Assembly: GCA_014584635.1 (NCBI GenBank)
Contig: JACTML010000119.1
Location: forward strand, 1 to 14,637
Reading direction: 5' to 3'
DNA: 14,637 nucleotides
Origin: Nitrosomonas eutropha
GTDB lineage: Bacteria > Pseudomonadota > Gammaproteobacteria > Burkholderiales > Nitrosomonadaceae
This document shows positions 1-7,373 of this stretch, piece after piece. The notes under the pieces were generated by a model. The model saw only the letters and a program-made list of their open reading frames with translations, did not search any database and had not been told where the DNA came from. Position 1 is the stretch's first letter. Each line of letters begins with the position of its first letter. The position numbers and the translations under genes are program-made.

Positions 1-637
<637 letters not shown>

Positions 638-893
638 AATGACTGCTTGTTGCCAGCTGATGGAACCCGTTCGATATTCCACTGCAGGGTGCATTATGGC
701 GTTAAAATTGAACCGCCTTCTTTGATTGAAACCCTGAACAGGCTCTTGAGGCATACAGATGTCGATTTTTTTTACATCTTATTAAACTAAAAATTATTTC
801 AATCGAGTAATAAATTTATCCTGTTGTTTTTATTGGAAGAAAATATAGTTTCTGGATGTGGTATAAAATATGCTTCTTTATAACAAGAACGCA

Positions 894-921
894 TTGAAAA
901 TCCAATTTTGCTGGCTATTGT
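894..921 (+). promoter_or_regulatory. weak sigma70-like promoter candidate for the cassette
   Basis: TTGAAA at 894-899 and TATTGT at 916-921 are separated by 16 bp, about 50 bp upstream of the ATG at 972. The -35 matches well; the -10 is poor. TATAAA at 862-867 and TATACT at 922-927 are better -10 hexamers but have no -35 at a normal distance. In so AT-rich a stretch chance matches are expected, so this is only a candidate. Confidence 0.2.
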
Positions 922-956
922 TATACTGGCAACTCGTTTTTCCTGAAATTTTGCAT

Positions 957-965
957 GAGGGGTGA
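957..965 (+). promoter_or_regulatory. ribosome binding site of the small Tat-signal gene
   Basis: GAGGGGTGA lies six bases before the ATG at 972. It is the only strong Shine-Dalgarno sequence in the cassette; the three downstream genes have none. It fixes the start of the first gene and suggests that this gene is translated more strongly than the enzymes that follow, as expected if it encodes their substrate. Confidence 0.7.
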
Positions 966-971
966 CTTAAC

Positions 972-1397
972 ATGTCAGAAAAAAATCTACCGGAACAATT
1001 AAAACAGGATGCAACTGGCAAGCAAATAACCGCAGCACCCCAGTCGGCACGCAGAAAACTGCTTAAAAGCACGGTTGCTATTCCAATCATCATGACATTG
1101 CATAGCGGAGCGGCACTGGCGCGATCAAGCAATTTAACGGGGGCTGAAATAAACCTTGAAAATGCTGCCGGTGATGACAATAATGTTTTTTGTGCGCTGT
1201 CAGAGGAGCAGACTGAGGGAGGGGCTTATGATTTAGGAGATAGCCCGTCATATACTCGTATCCCCAGACAAACGGATGAGGGTATAAATAAAGGGGATGA
1301 GGATATTATTCAGGAATGCACAAATAACGGTGGAATCATCATTTCTGCTGGTGCTTTTAATTCAATTGGTGGCAGAACTGGCTGGACAGAGCTGTAG
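972..1397 (+). CDS. small Tat-signal exported protein of unknown function; candidate substrate of the HPr-rel-A cassette
   Basis: A 141-residue protein whose function I do not recognise. Residues 1-25 are a hydrophilic N-terminal extension. Residues 26-32 read ARRKLLK, close to the twin-arginine consensus (S/T)RRxFLK, followed by a mildly hydrophobic stretch (33-47) and an ALA motif at 48-50, so cleavage is expected after Ala50. The mature part (about 91 residues) is acidic (about 16 Asp/Glu against 5 Lys/Arg), rich in Gly, Asn, Ser and Thr, contains two cysteines (74 and 116), and ends in a Gly-rich tail. It has no lipobox, PEP-CTERM tail or transmembrane anchor. A strong ribosome binding site precedes its ATG, and the PqqD-like gene starts 17 bases after its stop. 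Inference: it is exported folded, possibly after cytoplasmic modification by the neighbouring kinase and nucleotidyltransferase. The gene call is firm; the role is speculative. Confidence 0.8.
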   Translation: MSEKNLPEQLKQDATGKQITAAPQSARRKLLKSTVAIPIIMTLHSGAALARSSNLTGAEINLENAAGDDNNVFCALSEEQTEGGAYDLGDSPSYTRIPRQTDEGINKGDEDIIQECTNNGGIIISAGAFNSIGGRTGWTEL

Positions 1398-1414
1398 ATA
1401 CTTTTTATTTACAT

Positions 1415-1708
1415 GTGTACAAAGTGTTCTGGAAAGCCTGTAATTTTTCATCGCTTCCAGTAGAAAACTGGAATGGTGAATTCACTGTCTTTCAACCAGA
1501 GTCCGGTAAAACCCATTTTTTGAATGAGATGGGATTGAAAATTCTCATCATTCTTGACCAGTCCCCTGCTTCACTCGACACGCTGTGTCAAAAACTGTCG
1601 GAATATTTTACATTACAGCCTGATGTGCAATTTCCCGGACAAATTGCTCGAACCTTGCAACGTTATGAGGCACTGGGCCTGATTGCAAGGGTAAAAGAAA
1701 GCGAGTGA
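1415..1708 (+). CDS. PqqD-family peptide chaperone of the HPr-rel-A type
   Basis: A 97-residue protein with the PqqD-like fold pattern: N-terminal beta segments (WNGEFTVFQPESGKTHFLNE, about residues 19-38), then a helix with LKILIILDQSPASLDTLCQKL (41-61), and a C-terminal helix with LQRYEALGLI (81-90), the typical 'L..L...GLI' winged-helix ending. PqqD-like domains are RiPP recognition elements that bind precursor leader peptides and deliver them to modifying enzymes. The start is the GTG at 1415; it has no Shine-Dalgarno sequence and lies 17 bases after the previous stop, so translation is probably coupled to the small Tat gene. Its own stop overlaps the start of the kinase gene in GTGA. Assignment to the HPr-rel-A subgroup rests on remembered family features plus gene order, not on a profile search. 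Function in this system is inferred. Confidence 0.8.
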   Translation: MYKVFWKACNFSSLPVENWNGEFTVFQPESGKTHFLNEMGLKILIILDQSPASLDTLCQKLSEYFTLQPDVQFPGQIARTLQRYEALGLIARVKESE

Positions 1709-2613
1709 AGGTTGCACAGCTTTCGCTGAATGAATTACGCGCGCTGCTTGTTGGGCCGGGTTTGCGTGTCAAAGCCGGGCCGTTCAATCTGTCTATCCGG
1801 ACTCGGTTACCTTCCCTCATTCGTCAGCTCCATTCCTTGTATTCCCGCTATTCGCTGGTGGAGGAAGATGAAATTGTTGAATTTCATGTTCAGGTTATTC
1901 CCAGACGTTCTGTCAGACGACCGTTTGCGCGATTAATACAGTTTGAGGTTGATGGCCGTTTTCCATTTCCTCCCGTTCCATTGGAGCAAGCTCTGGCAAC
2001 ATTGGAATGGGGTGTGAATCTTGTTATTGCTGCACGCATTAATCATTTTCTGCTGTTTCATTCTGCCGCTGTAGAGCGTAATGGTCATGTGCTGCTGCTG
2101 CCAGCCTGGCCTGGCAGCGGTAAAACAACCTTGAGCGCCATGCTTATGTATCATGGTTATCGTTTGTTTTCCGATGAATTCGGGTTGATGGAACCTCAAT
2201 CTGGTGAGTTTTATCCGTTGCCCAGATTAATGCCGCTCAAAAACCAGTCAATTGAAGTGGTTCGTAATCGTCTGCCGGAAGCCATGCTGGGACCGGAAAT
2301 ACCGGGTACCTTAAAAGGGACGGTTGTGCATATATGTCCAACGCAGGCAAGTATCGAGCAGTCAGATGAAACGGCCAGACCTCGCTGGATTGTTTTCCCG
2401 AAGTGGTCGGCAGGTGCAGCTGTCCGGCTGGAGCCACTGCCACAATCCGAAGCATTTTTGTTGCTGGCAACTAATGCGTTTAATTATGAGGTCTTGGGAA
2501 AAACTGCGTTTAATGCGGTGACAAACCTGGTTCGGGGATGTGAGTGCCGCAAACTGGTGTATTCCGATTTTGACGAAGCCTTGGCTGTACTGAATGCGCT
2601 GACTGATGGCTGA
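1705..2613 (+). CDS. HprK-related kinase A
   Basis: A 302-residue protein related to the C-terminal domain of HPr kinase/phosphorylase. Residues 119-142 carry the core: a His-Ser (119-120) opening the segment before the P-loop, then the Walker A motif PGSGKTT (136-142). SDEF (156-159) follows, at the place of the paired acidic residues that bind Mg2+ in HprK. The N-terminal 100 residues are specific to this group. HprK phosphorylates a serine of the carbohydrate regulator HPr; homologues in lasso-peptide clusters (such as ThcoK and PadeK) phosphorylate a serine of the precursor peptide, making a peptide substrate plausible here. No HPr gene lies nearby. The start is a GTG overlapping the preceding stop by 4 bases; no ribosome binding site is evident, which supports coupling. 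The last 8 bases overlap the nucleotidyltransferase gene. Confidence 0.85.
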   Translation: MKVAQLSLNELRALLVGPGLRVKAGPFNLSIRTRLPSLIRQLHSLYSRYSLVEEDEIVEFHVQVIPRRSVRRPFARLIQFEVDGRFPFPPVPLEQALATLEWGVNLVIAARINHFLLFHSAAVERNGHVLLLPAWPGSGKTTLSAMLMYHGYRLFSDEFGLMEPQSGEFYPLPRLMPLKNQSIEVVRNRLPEAMLGPEIPGTLKGTVVHICPTQASIEQSDETARPRWIVFPKWSAGAAVRLEPLPQSEAFLLLATNAFNYEVLGKTAFNAVTNLVRGCECRKLVYSDFDEALAVLNALTDG

Positions 2614-3736
2614 TTGCGAGAAAAATATCCGAGCGGAGCATCACCAGTTGCTGCTGGAAGCGATCGCCCAGCCTGCTGATCTGGTTAATTATAATAATCA
2701 GCAATGGGAATTACTGTTGCGACTGGCGCGGCGAGCGCAGTTATCCGGTTACCTTGCAGCCAGACTGGAAAAAGGCGGAATGCTGGGTAGTATTCCGTTG
2801 CGTGCCGCCAATTTATTACATTCCAGCCTGATCCAGGCAAAAAAACAGCAGCAATCGGTAAACTGGGAATTGAACCGGGTAATCTGGGCGCTGGATGGCA
2901 GGGAAGTACCGCTTATCGTGCTCAAAGGCATGGCCTACCTGCTGCTTGATTTGCCAAACGCTGCCGGGCGTATTTTTGCTGACCTGGATTTACTGGTATC
3001 AAAAGAAGATTTGAATCAGATTGAATCCAGTTTGCTGGAAAAGGGCTGGCAGCATCATGCGCTGACGGATTACGATGAACGTTATTATCGTGAGTGGAGT
3101 CATGAAATTCCGGCGCTGGTACATCCTGAACGTGGTGTCGAGGTGGATGTTCACCATACGCTTTCTTCGCCGCTAGGCAAACTGAAGATCGATCCGTTGC
3201 CGTTTCGTAAAGCTGCGGTCAGAGTGCAGGGTAAAGATATTTATGTGCTGAATCCGGAAGATATGCTGCTGCATTGTGCAGTCAACCTGTTTCAAAACAA
3301 TGAACTGGCCGATGATTTGCGTCATCTGGTTGATTTCAACGAGATGTTGCAGTTTTTTATCTACCGGCAGCCGGATGTTTTTCAGCAGAAACTGATCGAA
3401 CGTGCCAATCAGCTTGAGTTGGGAAATCCATTGTTTTACAGTTTGTATTTCAGTCGTCTGCTATTGCGCTCGCCTGTTTCAACTGATCTGGAACAGCAGC
3501 TTGACCGAAAACCGGGCTGGATTGCGCGACATGTCATGCACTATTGTGTGCCGCTGGCGCTGTTGCCACAGCACCCGGATCAACCATCAAAACGCGCGGT
3601 ACTTGCGCGTCTGGTGCTTTATTTACGTAGCCACTGGCTGCGCATGCCGTTGTATCGTCTGCTGCCACATCTGACTTACAAGTTTTATCTGTCGGTATTT
3701 CCGGGCAGGAGTACCGATACCGGCCACAACAGATAA
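2606..3736 (+). CDS. nucleotidyltransferase family protein (NTP_transf_5-like)
   Basis: A 376-residue protein. The pattern LKG (106-108), then a DxD in ADLDLLV (125-131), then VDVHH (180-184) with the acidic D181 is that of the NTP_transf_5 branch of the nucleotidyltransferase superfamily, which uses the carboxylates to bind metal-NTP. A later ADDLRHLVD block (235-243) is also typical. These proteins occur in RiPP-like and surface-polymer loci, usually with an unknown acceptor. There is no signal peptide, so it acts in the cytoplasm. ATG 2606 overlaps the end of the kinase gene by 8 bases and lacks a clear Shine-Dalgarno sequence. It is the last gene of the cassette: its stop lies 10 bp from the stop of convergent mgtE. 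Expected activity is transfer of a nucleotide monophosphate to a protein or small molecule; the target here is unknown. Confidence 0.8.
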   Translation: MADCEKNIRAEHHQLLLEAIAQPADLVNYNNQQWELLLRLARRAQLSGYLAARLEKGGMLGSIPLRAANLLHSSLIQAKKQQQSVNWELNRVIWALDGREVPLIVLKGMAYLLLDLPNAAGRIFADLDLLVSKEDLNQIESSLLEKGWQHHALTDYDERYYREWSHEIPALVHPERGVEVDVHHTLSSPLGKLKIDPLPFRKAAVRVQGKDIYVLNPEDMLLHCAVNLFQNNELADDLRHLVDFNEMLQFFIYRQPDVFQQKLIERANQLELGNPLFYSLYFSRLLLRSPVSTDLEQQLDRKPGWIARHVMHYCVPLALLPQHPDQPSKRAVLARLVLYLRSHWLRMPLYRLLPHLTYKFYLSVFPGRSTDTGHNR

Positions 3737-3746
3737 TTCCAAAGAA

Positions 3747-5189
3747 CTACAGCAGAAAAAGCGTTGCCAGCCCCAGAAAAATAAAAAATCCTCCGCTATC
3801 AGTGACAGCAGTAATCATGACGCTGGAACCGAGCGCCGGATCGCGTCCGAATTTCCGGCGGGTAAGTGGAATGAGTACTCCAACAAACGCGGCGAGCAGC
3901 AGATTTAACAGCATGGCAAGCGACATCACCAGGCCAAGCTGTACATTCTGATAGATGGCATAGGTAAATAACCCGACGATGCCTCCCCAGACGATACCAT
4001 TGACAATACTGACACTGATTTCCTTGGTGATCAGTTTAAGAGTACTGTCCTGGCTGACTTGCCCCAGCGCGAGCGCGCGCACAATCATGGTAATGGTCTG
4101 ATTACCGGAATTACCGCCAACACCTGCGACGATAGGCATGAGCGCTGCAAGGGCAACCAGTTTTTCGATTGAATCTTCAAACATGCCGATTACGCGGGAA
4201 GCGATAAACGCCGTGACCAGGTTGATGGCCAGCCAGGCCCAGCGATTGCGGACGCTTTTCCAGACCGGGGCAAACAAGTCTTCTTCTTCACTTAACCCAA
4301 CTTGGTTGCGCGCTTCCAGATCGGCTTTCTCGCGCATAAAATCGATGACTGCGTTAACGGTTACCCGGCCCAGCAACTTACCCTCTGGGGAAATAACTGC
4401 TGCAGTAACCAGATCATAGCGTTCAAATGCCTGTGTAGCTTGTTCCGCCTTGTCGTCCGGCAGAAATTTGATTGTTTTGCGTGCCATGGATTCAGTAACC
4501 GTGCTGTCCGGATCGCTGACCAGCAGCTGGTTCAGCAGCAAAACGCCTTTAAGCTGCTCGTTACGATCGACTACAAATAACTGGTCGGTGTGGTCCGGTA
4601 ATTCACCCAGGCGGCGTAAATAACGCAGCACAACTTCAATACGCACATCTTCGCGTACGGTAATAACATCAAAATCCATTAACGCACCGACCGCGTCTTC
4701 GGAATAGGACATGGCTGCACGCAGTTGTTCGCGTTCTTCCATGGGCAGCGCCTGGAACACATCTTCCATGACATCGCTTGGCAGATCCGGAGCCAGGTCA
4801 GCAATTTCATCCGCGTCCAGCTGTTCTGCCGCAGCAACCAGCTCCTCGCTGTCCATGTCCTTGATCAGCGTCTGGCGAACAGCGTCGGAGACTTCAAGCA
4901 GCACCTCACCGTCGTGCTCGGTCTTGACCAGCCCCCAGATGATCAGACGATCTTCAAGCGGGAGCATTTCCAGAATGCGGGCAATATCTGCCGGATGCAG
5001 TTTATCCAGCGCGCCCCGCAGGTTGGCAAGGTTTTGTTTCTGTATGATCGATTCGATCAGCTCTGGCTCCGGTGTATCCTGCAGACGTACAAAGCCTTCT
5101 ACCAGCTTGTATCTTTGCAGCAGATAGATAATTTTTTGCAGTTTGCTTTCCAGGTTTTCGTCCTGATTTTCGTGGTGTTCTTCAGTCAT
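3747..5189 (-). CDS. mgtE: MgtE-family magnesium transporter
   Basis: A 480-residue inner-membrane Mg2+ channel/transporter, full length for the family. Order of domains: cytoplasmic N domain of helical repeats (about 40-160), paired CBS domains (about 165-290, beginning near MDFDVITV), a connecting helix, and five transmembrane segments (about 315-480). The pore signatures are visible: PIVAGVGGNSGNQT (352-365) and DPALGSSVMITAVTDSGG (450-467); D464 sits where the Mg2+-selecting aspartate of Thermus MgtE lies. In characterised members the N and CBS domains sense cytoplasmic Mg2+ and close the pore when it is plentiful, so control is probably at protein level. I see no magnesium riboswitch in the 206-bp leader. 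The ATG at 5189 has only a poor ribosome binding site. It is on the same strand as the envelope operon upstream but 206 bp away, so may be a separate unit. Confidence 0.95.
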   Translation of the reverse strand: MTEEHHENQDENLESKLQKIIYLLQRYKLVEGFVRLQDTPEPELIESIIQKQNLANLRGALDKLHPADIARILEMLPLEDRLIIWGLVKTEHDGEVLLEVSDAVRQTLIKDMDSEELVAAAEQLDADEIADLAPDLPSDVMEDVFQALPMEEREQLRAAMSYSEDAVGALMDFDVITVREDVRIEVVLRYLRRLGELPDHTDQLFVVDRNEQLKGVLLLNQLLVSDPDSTVTESMARKTIKFLPDDKAEQATQAFERYDLVTAAVISPEGKLLGRVTVNAVIDFMREKADLEARNQVGLSEEEDLFAPVWKSVRNRWAWLAINLVTAFIASRVIGMFEDSIEKLVALAALMPIVAGVGGNSGNQTITMIVRALALGQVSQDSTLKLITKEISVSIVNGIVWGGIVGLFTYAIYQNVQLGLVMSLAMLLNLLLAAFVGVLIPLTRRKFGRDPALGSSVMITAVTDSGGFFIFLGLATLFLL

Positions 5190-5307
5190 GGCTGAATCAG
5201 TAATCGTTTTGTTAACGGGATGCCGCTGTAAGAATCAGTGAAGTGTATGTGTCCGCTGCATGGTGAGCTGATATCGGAAGTATCAACTGGAAAGTAAACA
5301 GGGAAAT

Positions 5308-5339
5308 AATTTCGTGACTTTTTATTTTATCACGGAATT
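5308..5339 (-). terminator. hairpin between the lipoprotein gene and mgtE, possible terminator
   Basis: A 10-bp stem (5308-5317 with 5330-5339, one G-U pair) encloses a 12-base AT-rich loop, about 57 bases downstream of the lipoprotein stop on the minus strand. On the minus strand the stem is followed by ATTTCCC, a weak U-tract; the better T-run follows on the + strand, where no gene is read. It could end the leftward envelope operon before mgtE, but it is AU-rich and moderately stable. Confidence 0.35.
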
Positions 5340-5395
5340 TTTGCAGGAGAATTACGGAGCTTCTGATTAAAGTTTGTACGACTATGCATTTCCAA

Positions 5396-6595
5396 TTATT
5401 TGGCGATAGTAATTACAGGAGCTCCTGTGTTGGGCAAGCCAGTTACGGTCATTTGAAACAGTAGATATAACATCTGGAATGCATTGCGATTCCAGCGAGT
5501 GTGCGGTTCATCGGTGTTCACTGCATAGTGCTTTCCATATGAACGAATTGACAGATCGGCATTCGATGGAGAGGTATCTGTCATGAGGATAGACATTGTG
5601 TCAGTGGGGTTTTCATCATGGAGGATGGGAGGCGTGCGGGGATCTTTCTCCACATGGTATTCTGGTTCATCGTCCAGTGAGTAGCCAAGAAAACTGATAA
5701 TGGCGTGGAAGCTTCGCAGCCTGAAAACACCCTGCATAGGCCAGCTGCCACCTACGCCGTCGGGACGAATATCAAATGCGACATCGGTTGGATCCCATTG
5801 TTTTGCTTTCTCATACAATTGTGCACGTTCTTCCTCGGGCAACATTTCTGGATCATAGTTCGTAATGAGGGTTGGTCCCTGTTTCTTCTGGCTTAGAGTA
5901 AACAAATTCTCTTGTTGGTCATAATATATAGAGAATTCTTTTTCCAGCGTGTGGAAGCCTTCAGCTGATACCGATGTGGCGGGTAAAGTCCATTGGTATT
6001 TCAGGTTCAAAGGTTCGGCGTAGAGTTGATTCTGATCCTGAATCGCTGACAGATGTAATACTATTTTACGAAACGTTTCGTAATCTTCCGGAAAGGAAGG
6101 TCTGTTGCGATATGTTTTCTGAGTTGAATCTTCATGGATACGTACTTCCTGAGCCATCAGTCGCAGTAACAGATCAACATCAAAGCGTTGGCGAAAGAGC
6201 AGCATAAATTTATTTTGCTGAAAAGGTGTCAGTAGTCGCCAGGTAAATTCTTCACCTTCGATCGGAACGATACTGATCGTAGGATTTTCTGCGACACTAC
6301 CACCGAATATCGGTAGCAGCGTATTTCCGGCTAGCCCGCCCAGTGCAGGTGTTGCGCCAGCATTGAAGCGGAAATCGAAGGTGGCGGCAATATTGGAGAC
6401 ACCAGTAAAATGGATTGGCTGGTGGTGTTGGGCACGAACGATATTTGTTAACAGTTGCTTGGAAATGGCATCCGTTATGGTGTCATCATAGGTGCTGACT
6501 GCATGCTGCAAGGAGATGGTAGACAAACAGCCTGAAAGTGTAATTGGCAGGCCTAGAAATAGTAGCCACAGTAAATGCCGCTGCGTGTTTTTCAT
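5396..6595 (-). CDS. uncharacterised outer-envelope lipoprotein
   Basis: A protein of about 399 residues that I cannot assign to a named family. From the ATG at 6595 it has a textbook lipoprotein signal: a basic start (MKNTQRHLL), a hydrophobic stretch and the lipobox LSGC with Cys23 as the expected lipidation site. Asp is not at +2, so outer-membrane sorting is likely. The mature part has a block reading LLTNIVRAQHHQPIHFTGVSNIA (about 48-70) followed by a Gly/Ala-rich part and a long mixed region with no membrane segment; the 'N..RA....PIHFTGVS' pattern recalls hypothetical proteins seen in other betaproteobacteria. An in-frame TTG at 6622 would add nine residues and shorten the gap to mtgA to 16 bp; neither start has a clear ribosome binding site, and I prefer the ATG because the signal peptide is then standard. 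It lies last in the RNB-tonB-aroE-mtgA run. Confidence 0.72.
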   Translation of the reverse strand: MKNTQRHLLWLLFLGLPITLSGCLSTISLQHAVSTYDDTITDAISKQLLTNIVRAQHHQPIHFTGVSNIAATFDFRFNAGATPALGGLAGNTLLPIFGGSVAENPTISIVPIEGEEFTWRLLTPFQQNKFMLLFRQRFDVDLLLRLMAQEVRIHEDSTQKTYRNRPSFPEDYETFRKIVLHLSAIQDQNQLYAEPLNLKYQWTLPATSVSAEGFHTLEKEFSIYYDQQENLFTLSQKKQGPTLITNYDPEMLPEEERAQLYEKAKQWDPTDVAFDIRPDGVGGSWPMQGVFRLRSFHAIISFLGYSLDDEPEYHVEKDPRTPPILHDENPTDTMSILMTDTSPSNADLSIRSYGKHYAVNTDEPHTRWNRNAFQMLYLLFQMTVTGLPNTGAPVITIAK

Positions 6596-6638
6596 GTTGG
6601 TAGAGAGTATACGTGTATTCAATAGAATTCTTGTTGCT

Positions 6639-7373
6639 TCAAGGAATTTTTGCTGTTGGCAAACGTGACAGAATTATGCCGGCCTTCTTGCGTAATCGTG
6701 GTGATTGGCGATGTGTATCATAAAATCGCGGATTGGAGATAATGGATGCCAGCCAGGCGGATTGTTCCGCAGTCAGGGATGATGCCGGTACGCCAAAGTA
6801 ATGGCGTGCTGCAGCCTCAATACCGAATACACCTTCTCCCCATTCAATAATATTCAGGTAGATTTCCAGAATACGCCGCTTGGTCAGAAATTCTTCCAGC
6901 ATCAGCGTGACGAGGACTTCCTGCGCTTTGCGCCATACAGTCTTCTCGCTGGACAAGAACAGGTTTTTGGCAAGCTGCTGGCTGATGGTTGAGCCACCGG
7001 CTGCCAGTTTGCGTTGTTTCAGGTTCTTTTTCCAGGCTGTTTCAATTGCCTTGTAATCAAATCCCTGATGTTGCGTAAAGCGGGCATCCTCCGTGGCAAT
7101 AACCGCGCGCTTGAGATGGCTGGAAATCTGTTCGTAATTTACCCAGGTATGGCGCAGTTTGGCGTCAGGAGTCTGCTGACGCATGGTTTCCAGGCGATGT
7201 TGCATGAATGCGCTGGTAGTGGGGGGATAGGTGCGCCAGTAGACGATATGCAGCAGAAACCAGGATTGGTACAGTAATGCGGCTGTTAGCAACAACAGCA
7301 ATGGACGTAACAGCCAGGTGCTGATCAGTTTCGGTTTGGCCGCAGCCGGCTGGGATGCTCTGGTATGTTTCAC
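6639..7373 (-). CDS. mtgA: monofunctional biosynthetic peptidoglycan transglycosylase
   Basis: A 244-residue glycosyltransferase of family GT51 that polymerises lipid II into glycan strands at the inner membrane without a transpeptidase domain. One transmembrane helix (about 20-44) anchors it, with the catalytic domain in the periplasm. Family motifs are ATEDARFTQHQGFD (93-106) with the catalytic Glu95, GGSTISQQLAKN (126-137), and the EIYLNIIEWGEGVFGIEAAA segment (170-189). Its length is typical for MtgA. The start is a GTG whose last two bases overlap the aroE stop (GTGA, 4-base overlap), indicating translational coupling to aroE. No second domain follows, which separates it from bifunctional class A PBPs. 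Confidence 0.95.
   Translation of the reverse strand: MKHTRASQPAAAKPKLISTWLLRPLLLLLTAALLYQSWFLLHIVYWRTYPPTTSAFMQHRLETMRQQTPDAKLRHTWVNYEQISSHLKRAVIATEDARFTQHQGFDYKAIETAWKKNLKQRKLAAGGSTISQQLAKNLFLSSEKTVWRKAQEVLVTLMLEEFLTKRRILEIYLNIIEWGEGVFGIEAAARHYFGVPASSLTAEQSAWLASIISNPRFYDTHRQSPRLRKKAGIILSRLPTAKIP

Larger units (their letters stand above)
638..971 (+). other. AT-rich intergenic leader of the HPr-rel-A cassette
   Basis: These 334 bases separate the RND pump gene from the small Tat-signal gene. The first third has ordinary composition; from about 760 to 900 it becomes strongly AT-rich with T- and A-runs, unlike the flanking genes. I see no open reading frame longer than about ten codons, no tRNA and no clear factor-independent terminator for the pump gene. 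The right end holds a weak promoter candidate and a good ribosome binding site, listed separately. Its likely role is as promoter and 5' leader of the downstream cassette. Confidence 0.6.

Noticed and set aside
1320-1397. PEP-CTERM or other sorting tail on the small Tat protein
   Set aside because: The C-terminus is Gly-rich and polar, with no PEP motif, hydrophobic helix or basic end.
1705-2613. Calling the kinase HprK (hprK) itself
   Set aside because: The N-terminal domain differs, the HprK C-terminal signature was not seen, and neither HPr nor PTS genes are adjacent; only the P-loop core is shared.
4725-5195. 156-codon open frame on the + strand opposite mgtE
   Set aside because: It is fully antisense to the conserved N and CBS domains of MgtE and shows no independent signature.
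5190-5395. Possible magnesium-sensing riboswitch upstream of mgtE
   Set aside because: No recognisable M-box or ykkC-like core was seen in the 206 bases, only one AU-rich hairpin.
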